From contig JAQUXG010000052.1 of assembly GCA_028692515.1 (NCBI GenBank), positions 1 to 9,780 on the forward strand: a stretch of DNA of 9,780 bases. The letters are read 5' to 3'. A program made the position numbers and the translations under genes. Each line of letters opens with the position of its first letter. Position 1 is the first letter of the stretch. The DNA is from Kiritimatiellales bacterium (lineage in GTDB: Bacteria > Verrucomicrobiota > Kiritimatiellia > Kiritimatiellales > Tichowtungiaceae). Of the stretch, positions 5,630 through 9,780 are shown one piece after another. The notes under the pieces are model-generated. The model made no database searches, had not been told where the DNA came from, and saw only the letters and a list, made by a program, of their open reading frames with translations.

Positions 5630-6942
5630 CGCCTCGCCCATTCTGCAATTTTTTCAATGTCACCGGCGCCGATGATCAGGAGAACATCGCCCGCGCGCAG
5701 CCCGCACTGAACATCCTGCCATACTTTTTCCAATGATTGGAAAAATACTACCTCAGGTTTTCCAATGTTTGGAAACTTTTCGAGAAGATCTTCACTCGTA
5801 CCGCCCGCCAGCGGCTTTTCCGAAGCGGCATAGACCGGCAGAAGCCACAGCTTTTCCAACCCCTGGAACGCGGGCGGAAAATCGTCCATCAGCGCTTTGG
5901 TTCGGGTGTAACGGTGCGGCTGAAAAACCCCAAGCAGACGTTTTGGCTTCAGCGTTTCGAGCGTCGTCTCAATCAGCGTGCGAATCTCCGTCGGATGGTG
6001 CGCGTAGTCGGAAATAATCGTGTATTCGCCCTCAAACACCTTCTCAAAACGCCGCCGCACCGGTTTGAGGTCTGCCAGGGCTTGCGCGATGTCCTCTACG
6101 GATTTCCATTGCTGACAAACAGTCGTAGCAGCCATTGCATTCAACCGGTTATGACGCCCCGGCAATGAAACTTGAAACTTGAAATCTGAAATCTGAAATC
6201 CATACGGCACTGCTTTTTCGTTTCCAGAACAGAGTCGAGTGGCGGCTGGATCTTCGGCGCAGTAAACGATTTTCTGTTTGGTGTTGGCGATAAAGGTTTT
6301 GAAACAGGATTCAAACGCTTCGACATTCGCATGGTGTTCCATGTGGTCGTATTCAATGTTGGTGATGACCGCGATATCCGGATGGTAGTTTGCGACGGTC
6401 CCGTCGCTTTCATCGGCTTCGACCACCATAATTTCGCCGTCTTTCGCGACGCCGTCGAAGCCGGGAACTTCGCCGCCGATGCAGTAGCCGCAACCGAGAA
6501 TCTGCGCGATCATCGATGTGGTCGTGGTTTTACCGTGCGTTCCGCTAACGGCAATGGTGAAGCGGTCGCGCAAGAGTGCAGGCAATACTTCGCCGCGCCG
6601 ATGAACGGGAACGGACGCGTTTTTTACATCGGGGTGGCTGTCAGCTACGGCGGTACTCCGAATGATCCATTCGGTACCGGTCGGAACCTCCTCTTGAATG
6701 ATGATTCCTTTTTCGCGCAACCAGGCCGTTTGGCGGTTTTCCTGCTCATCCGCACCGGATACGCAATGCCCGTGTTCTTTGAGCAAGAAGGCGAGTCCGG
6801 CCATGCCGATGCCACCGATACCCAGCATATGAATGCGGCGGGGTGCTGAAAGCAATCTACAGACGGGGTCAGGCCTTGACTTTTGCTGTTTAGCAAAAGT
6901 CAAGGCCTGACCCCATTGAGGATGATCTATCGGCGAGCGCAT
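5626..6942 (-). CDS. murC: UDP-N-acetylmuramate--L-alanine ligase
   Basis: Cytoplasmic Mur ligase that adds L-Ala to UDP-MurNAc. Seen: Rossmann motif IHMLGIGGIGMAG (about 37-49), P-loop VSGTHGKTTTTSM, VEADESDGTVANYHPDIAVITNIEYDHMEHH, PGRHNRLNAMAA, and the C-terminal signature DYAHHPTEI with FQPHRYTRTK. The start is uncertain. ATG 6942 (438 residues) overlaps murG by 16 nt, but codons 10-26 are then encoded by a perfect hairpin repeat. The only later in-frame start before the Rossmann motif is TTG 6855 (409 residues, MLSAPRRIHMLG), which has no visible ribosome binding site. The stretch between YGF and SLPGRHN is much shorter than in typical MurC and is made of tandem 7-nt repeats. Three TTCCAA palindrome copies lie in the C-terminal domain. 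The 3' end overlaps the next gene by 4 nt. Confidence 0.94.
   Translation of the reverse strand: MRSPIDHPQWGQALTFAKQQKSRPDPVCRLLSAPRRIHMLGIGGIGMAGLAFLLKEHGHCVSGADEQENRQTAWLREKGIIIQEEVPTGTEWIIRSTAVADSHPDVKNASVPVHRRGEVLPALLRDRFTIAVSGTHGKTTTTSMIAQILGCGYCIGGEVPGFDGVAKDGEIMVVEADESDGTVANYHPDIAVITNIEYDHMEHHANVEAFESCFKTFIANTKQKIVYCAEDPAATRLCSGNEKAVPYGFQISDFKFQVSLPGRHNRLNAMAATTVCQQWKSVEDIAQALADLKPVRRRFEKVFEGEYTIISDYAHHPTEIRTLIETTLETLKPKRLLGVFQPHRYTRTKALMDDFPPAFQGLEKLWLLPVYAASEKPLAGGTSEDLLEKFPNIGKPEVVFFQSLEKVWQDVQCGLRAGDVLLIIGAGDIEKIAEWARR
5725..5745. repeat. TTTCCAA-N3-TTGGAAA palindrome in murC, longest copy
   Basis: Perfect 9-nt arms (TTTTTCCAA and its complement) around spacer TGA. On the coding strand it reads TTC CAA TCA TTG GAA (FQSLE). 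Its centre, 5735, is 32 nt from that of the next copy. Confidence 0.85.
5759..5775. repeat. TTTCCAA-N3-TTGGAAA palindrome in murC, second copy
   Basis: Perfect 7-nt arms, spacer TGT. On the coding strand it reads TTT CCA AAC ATT GGA AA (FPNIGK), one frame away from its neighbour at 5725. Confidence 0.85.
5854..5868. repeat. Degenerate TTCCAA palindrome in murC
   Basis: TTCCAACCCCTGGAA has the standard 15-nt core length and intact outer 5-nt arms (TTCCA/TGGAA); the innermost pair is lost. The coding strand reads FQGLE, the same frame as FQSLE/FQTLE elsewhere. Confidence 0.5.
6166..6200. repeat. Five tandem heptamers inside murC
   Basis: Plus strand: TGAAACT twice, then TGAAATC three times, perfectly tandem (35 nt). 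On the coding strand they give FQISDFKFQVS, a phenylalanine-rich pattern that comes from reading a 7-nt unit in three successive frames. They sit directly before SLPGRHN, in the middle domain of MurC. Confidence 0.9.
6865..6914. repeat. Perfect 50-nt inverted repeat (REP-like hairpin) at the 5' end of murC
   Basis: The arms 6865-6887 and 6892-6914 are exact reverse complements (23 nt each; the left arm begins GGGGTCAGGCCTTGAC) around a GTTT loop. There is no T run after it on either strand, so it is not a standard terminator. Arms starting GGGGTCAGG recall REP-type elements mobilised by IS200-like Y1 transposases (RAYTs); this comparison is from memory and was not searched. It lies just after the murG stop (6929-6927) and would form a very stable mRNA hairpin in the murG-murC transcript. 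Confidence 0.9.
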
Positions 6943-8000
6943 TCTTCGACCACCCCGGCAAGGATTACGGCAGCGTTCAGAGGAACTTTGCGCGCGGCAG
7001 AACGGGCGCGCATTTTTTCAAGCCGGGACGGATCCTTGATCTGCTCGGCCAGATAACCGGTGAGCCACTCGACGGTCATATTGCTTTGTTGAACCACATC
7101 GGCGGCGCCGAATTTTTCGAGCGCGCAGGCATTAGCGGTCTGATGATCGCTGGCGGCATGCGGATAAGGAATCAGAAGAGCGGGCAGTGCAAACACACCG
7201 AGTTCGGCACAGGTGGAGGCCCCTGAACGACAGATGGCCAGCGTGGTTTTTTCGTAGAGTGAAACCATGTCGTGCGTAAAGGCATGAACCTCGGCGTTCA
7301 CGCCGGCAACGCGGTAGTGCTCCCGAACGGTTTCTTCATCCGCCGGGCCGGTCAGATGCGTGACGCTAATCGCCGGATTTTTCAACTCGCAGACCGCTTC
7401 GGAGACCATTTCGTTGATCGCATGAGCACCCAAACTGCCACCCATCACCAGAAGATGGAAACCTGACTTCTGACTCCTGATGCCTGATCCCTGAATCTCC
7501 GGCCTCAGCGGCATGCCGGCAGAAACAGCGTTCATGCCTTTGAGGTGATAACGGGTTTCTTCAAAGCAAATGGCGATGGCGCATGCTTTTCGGGCAAGCA
7601 GTTTGACCGCCCTGCCCGGCACAGCGTTGGCTTCGTGCAGAATGTACGGAATCCCCAGCAGGCGAGCGGCGAAACATGGCCCGATGGAGGCATAGCTGCC
7701 CATGGCGAGAACGACATCGGGCTGATGACGGATCATCACACGCCAGCAGCGGAAAACAGCACGGACTATGCGCAGTGCGGTGAGCACCGAGCGGAACGCG
7801 CCGAATTGAAATCCTTCGGACGGAATCGTAACGATTTTACCTTCCCAACCCTCGAGCGCCGTGTTTTCGCCGTCTTTACCGGCAAGCCAGAGAGTAACGT
7901 GGTGTCCGCGGTCTCTCAGAACGCGGGCGGTGGCGAGTCCGGGAAAAATGTGTCCGCCGGTTCCGCCACAGGCGATGGCGATATGCAGTTTGTCTTTCAT
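6927..8000 (-). CDS. murG: MurG, lipid II-forming N-acetylglucosaminyltransferase
   Basis: GT28-family enzyme that transfers GlcNAc from UDP-GlcNAc to lipid I on the inner face of the membrane; 357 residues, normal length. Seen: N-terminal glycine loop ACGGTGGHIFPG (about 10-21), LAMGSYASIGPCFAARLLGIPYILHEANAVPGRA, GMPLRPEI, second glycine loop LLVMGGSLGAHAIN, HLTGPADE, and the UDP-GlcNAc-binding segment CRSGASTCAELGVFALPALLIPYPHAASDHQTANA. The interdomain linker between GMPLRPEI and LLVMGGS is written by five tandem 7-nt repeats. ATG 8000 gives the standard N-terminus, but the preceding bases are a heptamer/inverted-repeat block with only a weak GGA as ribosome binding site. The end overlaps the murC ORF by 16 nt if murC begins at 6942. 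Confidence 0.95.
   Translation of the reverse strand: MKDKLHIAIACGGTGGHIFPGLATARVLRDRGHHVTLWLAGKDGENTALEGWEGKIVTIPSEGFQFGAFRSVLTALRIVRAVFRCWRVMIRHQPDVVLAMGSYASIGPCFAARLLGIPYILHEANAVPGRAVKLLARKACAIAICFEETRYHLKGMNAVSAGMPLRPEIQGSGIRSQKSGFHLLVMGGSLGAHAINEMVSEAVCELKNPAISVTHLTGPADEETVREHYRVAGVNAEVHAFTHDMVSLYEKTTLAICRSGASTCAELGVFALPALLIPYPHAASDHQTANACALEKFGAADVVQQSNMTVEWLTGYLAEQIKDPSRLEKMRARSAARKVPLNAAVILAGVVEECARR
7463..7497. repeat. Five tandem heptamers inside murG
   Basis: Plus strand: CTGACTT, CTGACTC, CTGATGC, CTGATCC, CTGAATC, that is CTGANNN five times without a break (35 nt, the same length as the murC array). On the coding strand they give roughly IQGSGIRSQKSG, falling in the linker between the two Rossmann domains. 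Confidence 0.85.
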
Positions 8001-8083
8001 GCGTAATCCGTAATGAGTACTGCGTAATGGAGAAATATCCCCGTCTCCGTATAATTACGAATTACGCGTTACTCGGTATTCTA
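8001..8083. repeat. Heptamer-built inverted repeat filling the folC-murG gap
   Basis: Left part, tandem heptamers GCGTAAT, CCGTAAT, GAGTACT, GCGTAAT (8001-8028). Right part, ATTACGA, ATTACGC, GTTACTC (8054-8074), related units in the opposite orientation. The block 8001-8014 pairs with 8054-8067 at 13 of 14 positions, 8015-8028 can pair alternatively with 8061-8074 at 13 of 14, and GGAGA/TCTCC (8029-8033 with 8044-8048) closes the inside. In the minus-strand mRNA the stem ends at the base before the murG ATG. No other feature is seen in this 83-nt gap. Confidence 0.85.
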
Positions 8084-9343
8084 TCATTTCCAAAATCCGT
8101 GTTTTTTGAGCTCTCCGGGAAGATACAGCGACCCGGTGAAACAGACGAGACGCTTTTTGCCGGCGTCGAGCCAGTCGAGTGCAGGTTGTATTCCGGCGAC
8201 GGGCTGGATGTCCATTCCGATTTTCGCGCCGATAGCGGAAATCTCTTCGGCGGACATGGCGCGCTCTCCGGGAAGCGTGAGCGCCCAGGCTTTTTCGACG
8301 GCGGGCTTCAGAGCGGTCAGGATTCCTTCGACGTCTTTGTCCTTCATGAAGCTGAAGAGCAGGCCTTTTCCAATGTTTGGAAAGGTTTCTTCCAAGGTTT
8401 GGAAAAGTGCGCGGGCACCGGACGGATTGTGCGCTCCGTCGTAAAGCACCGGCGGTTTTTGCTGAAGGAGCTGGAAGCGGCCGGGCCATTTGACGGCTTC
8501 GAGCCCCCTTTTCATCTGGAGGCGAATGCCTTCGATGTCGGCAAGGTCTTCGAGCGCGGCGACGGCGATACCGCAGTTTTCCATCTGAAAGGCTCCGGCG
8601 AGCGGCAGGCGGACGTTGGAATAGTCGTGTCCACTGGCTTCGATATTCAGAAGCTGATCGTCGCGGCGGCTTTCCAATGTTTGGAAAAATACAGCCTCGT
8701 CACTTCCAAGGATTGGAACTTTTTTCTCTTGGGCTTCTTTGTAGATGACGGCTTCGGCTTCGACAGGCATGGGGCCGCAGATGACGGGCGCGCCGGACTT
8801 GATGATTCCTGCCTTTTCCCCGGCGATTTTTTCGATGTCGGAGCCGAGATATTCCTGATGATCGAAGTCGATGCGGGTGATGACCGAAAGAACCGGCTGG
8901 ATGACGTTGGTGGCGTCCCAGCGTCCGCCCATACCGGTTTCGATGACGGCATAGTCGACTTTTTCGCGTTTGAAATATTCGAAGGCCATGGCCGTCGAAA
9001 TCTCAAAGAAAGTCGGCGGGCGGGTGGTTAAACTTTGCGCGGCGGCTTCGACATCGGCAATGAGCTGTTCCAAAACGGGGTCAGCAATCTCGCGTCCGTT
9101 AATTTGAAAACGTTCGTTGAAGCGAAAGAGGTGCGGCGAGGTGTAGAGTCCTGTTTTGAAGCCGGAGGCGCGTAAGACGGATTCGATCATGGCGCAAACG
9201 GAACCCTTCCCATTGGTTCCGGCGACGTGGATGCATTTGAGGGTTTGGTGCGGATTGCCGAGTTTTTCAAGCAGTGCAACAATGACTTCAAGGCCAGGCT
9301 TGATGCCGTAAGCGGTGCGGGCAAATAAATGTTCAATATTCAA
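8084..9343 (-). CDS. folC: Dihydrofolate synthase / folylpolyglutamate synthase
   Basis: Mur-ligase-fold enzyme that adds glutamate to dihydropteroate and folates in the cytoplasm; 419 residues. Seen: GIKPGLE (13-19), P-loop VAGTNGKGS (40-48), TSPHLFRFNERFQING, ETGMGGRWDATNV, ITRIDFDHQEYLGSDIEKIAGEKAGI, and YDGAHNPSGA in the C-terminal half. The start is probably TTG 9343: an in-frame TGA lies two codons upstream (9349-9347), no ATG precedes GIKPG, and the TTG itself is part of a tandem heptamer array with no clear ribosome binding site. Four TTCCAA palindrome copies lie in the gene and encode VPILG, FQTLE, FQTLE and FPNIGK in poorly conserved surface regions. accD then folC is a common order; following them with murG is less so. 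Confidence 0.94.
   Translation of the reverse strand: MNIEHLFARTAYGIKPGLEVIVALLEKLGNPHQTLKCIHVAGTNGKGSVCAMIESVLRASGFKTGLYTSPHLFRFNERFQINGREIADPVLEQLIADVEAAAQSLTTRPPTFFEISTAMAFEYFKREKVDYAVIETGMGGRWDATNVIQPVLSVITRIDFDHQEYLGSDIEKIAGEKAGIIKSGAPVICGPMPVEAEAVIYKEAQEKKVPILGSDEAVFFQTLESRRDDQLLNIEASGHDYSNVRLPLAGAFQMENCGIAVAALEDLADIEGIRLQMKRGLEAVKWPGRFQLLQQKPPVLYDGAHNPSGARALFQTLEETFPNIGKGLLFSFMKDKDVEGILTALKPAVEKAWALTLPGERAMSAEEISAIGAKIGMDIQPVAGIQPALDWLDAGKKRLVCFTGSLYLPGELKKHGFWK
8365..8385. repeat. TTTCCAA-N3-TTGGAAA palindrome in folC
   Basis: The core TTTCCAA/TTGGAAA (8367-8383) has spacer TGT, extended by one G-T and one C-G pair. The coding strand reads FPNIGK. Its centre is 22 nt from that of the copy at 8390. 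Confidence 0.85.
8390..8404. repeat. TTCCAA-N3-TTGGAA palindrome in folC
   Basis: Perfect 6-nt arms, spacer GGT. The coding strand reads TTC CAA ACC TTG GAA (FQTLE), identical to the copy in ftsZ. Together with 8365-8385 it forms a back-to-back pair. Confidence 0.85.
8671..8687. repeat. TTTCCAA-N3-TTGGAAA palindrome in folC
   Basis: Perfect 7-nt arms, spacer TGT. The coding strand reads FFQTLES. Its centre, 8679, is 32 nt from that of the copy at 8704, the same distance as between the two murC copies. Confidence 0.85.
8704..8718. repeat. TTCCAA-N3-TTGGAA palindrome in folC
   Basis: TTCCAAGGATTGGAA, perfect 6-nt arms, spacer GGA. The coding strand reads GTT CCA ATC CTT GGA A (VPILG), the frame of the FPNIG copies. 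Confidence 0.8.
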
Positions 9344-9443
9344 TTTTCAACTTTCAATGTTCACTGTTAGGAGAAACGTCCGACACGTCAGTTTCCAAAA
9401 CTCCTTGTTCAATAGAACATTGAGAATTGTTTATTGAGCATTG
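9327..9443. repeat. Inverted heptamer arrays across the accD-folC gap
   Basis: Left array (9327-9368): AAATGTT, CAATATT, CAATTTT, CAACTTT, CAATGTT, CACTGTT. Right array (9416-9443): AACATTG, AGAATTG, TTTATTG, AGCATTG, the same unit in the opposite orientation. 9348-9362 pairs with 9415-9429 at 13 of 15 positions, with a 9-bp perfect core (TCAATGTTC/GAACATTGA); AGGAG/CTCCT (9369-9373 with 9401-9405) can close the inside. The arrays run into both genes: they supply the folC TTG start and the last accD codons (Asn-Ala-Gln-stop). Confidence 0.85.
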
Positions 9444-9780
9444 TCGGTCATGTAGTCGAGGACCAGAACCAGACGGGCTTTGAGCTGCGGGCGCGGAACG
9501 ACCATGTCGATGAGGCCGTGTTTTTCAAGGAATTCGGCGCGCTGAAAGCCTTCGGGCAGATCCTGCTGCGTGGTTTCTTTGATAACGCGCGGGCCGGCGA
9601 AACCGATAAGGGCACCCGGTTCGGCGACGATGATGTCGCCAAGCGTGGCGAAACTGGCCATGACGCCGGCCATTGTCGGATGGGTCAAAACGGGAATATA
9701 CGGAAGGCCGGCTTTGGCATGGCGAGCGAGCGCGGCGCTGGTTTTGGCCATCTGCATGAGGCTGTAGAGGCCTTCGTACA
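9431..9780 (-). CDS. accD: Acetyl-CoA carboxylase carboxyltransferase beta subunit, C-terminal part
   Basis: The 3' 116 codons plus stop of a gene continuing past the right edge; the frame is open to the window end. Visible sequence includes [59 protein letters not shown] and [21 protein letters not shown], all characteristic of AccD (crotonase-like carboxyltransferase fold). With AccA it moves the carboxyl group from biotin on AccB to acetyl-CoA, the committed step of fatty acid synthesis. The N-terminal zinc-binding part is outside the window. The final residues NAQ and the stop are encoded by the right-hand heptamer array, so the C-terminus may have been reshaped by the repeat. folC follows after 87 nt. 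Confidence 0.95.
   Translation of the reverse strand, partial: YEGLYSLMQMAKTSAALARHAKAGLPYIPVLTHPTMAGVMASFATLGDIIVAEPGALIGFAGPRVIKETTQQDLPEGFQRAEFLEKHGLIDMVVPRPQLKARLVLVLDYMTDNAQ

Noticed and set aside
6166..6200. CRISPR-like array
   Set aside because: Units are 7 nt and directly adjacent with no spacers, so this is tandem repetition, not a CRISPR array.
6865..6914. Rho-independent terminator between murG and murC
   Set aside because: The stem is strong, but no T run follows it on the minus strand, and stopping transcription there would cut off the rest of the operon.
8027..9031. 334-codon open frame on the plus strand
   Set aside because: It lies antisense to folC, which carries every expected family motif. 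Long opposite-strand frames are common in GC-rich genes, and this one shows no recognisable domain or ribosome binding site.
9391..9405. Possible further TTCCAA palindrome (TTTCCAAAACTCC) in the accD-folC gap
   Set aside because: Only the left arm is present; there is no TTGGAA partner at the 3-nt spacing.

Overview
The window holds most of a division-and-cell-wall (dcw) gene cluster, read on the minus strand, facing one partial plus-strand gene at the left edge. In transcription order (right to left) the minus-strand genes are accD (3' part only), folC, murG, murC, a gene for an endonuclease/exonuclease/phosphatase (EEP) fold protein, ddl, ftsQ, ftsA and ftsZ. They are tightly packed, with 4 to 16 nt overlaps at murG/murC, murC/EEP and ftsA/ftsZ, and look like one long operon. 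It ends at a strong bidirectional hairpin terminator at 724-758, which it shares with the convergent nfeD-type membrane protein gene (1-678).

The DNA is moderately GC-rich. A murG-murC-...-ddl-ftsQ-ftsA-ftsZ order together with a strongly diverged FtsZ suggests a Gram-negative bacterium of the PVC superphylum, most likely Kiritimatiellota or a relative. This is inference from gene order, protein character and the style of the repeats; no database search was possible.

The encoded pathway is coherent. AccD (fatty acid synthesis) and FolC (folate) are metabolic genes. MurC, Ddl and MurG supply steps of peptidoglycan precursor synthesis. FtsQ, FtsA and FtsZ build the divisome. murB, which often lies between murC and ddl, is absent from that place; an EEP-fold phosphodiesterase/phosphatase with an intact active site sits there instead. 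FtsZ keeps its C-terminal FtsA-binding peptide but has substitutions in two normally near-invariant motifs: GGGTGTG reads GGGFGTG, and the second Asp of the T7 loop is Ser.

The least ordinary content is a layer of repeats laid over these housekeeping genes. (1) A short palindrome, TTTCCAA-N3-TTGGAAA, occurs at least seven times in good form, plus degenerate copies, nearly all inside ftsZ, murC and folC. It is read in two different frames, and close copies are 22 or 32 nt apart centre to centre. (2) Tandem 7-nt repeats appear at four places: in frame inside murC and murG, and as inverted arrays filling the folC-murG and accD-folC gaps, where the predicted hairpins end next to the downstream start codons. 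(3) A perfect 23-bp-stem, 4-nt-loop hairpin that looks like a REP element lies at the 5' end of murC. No RNA gene, CRISPR array, transposase or prophage gene was seen.
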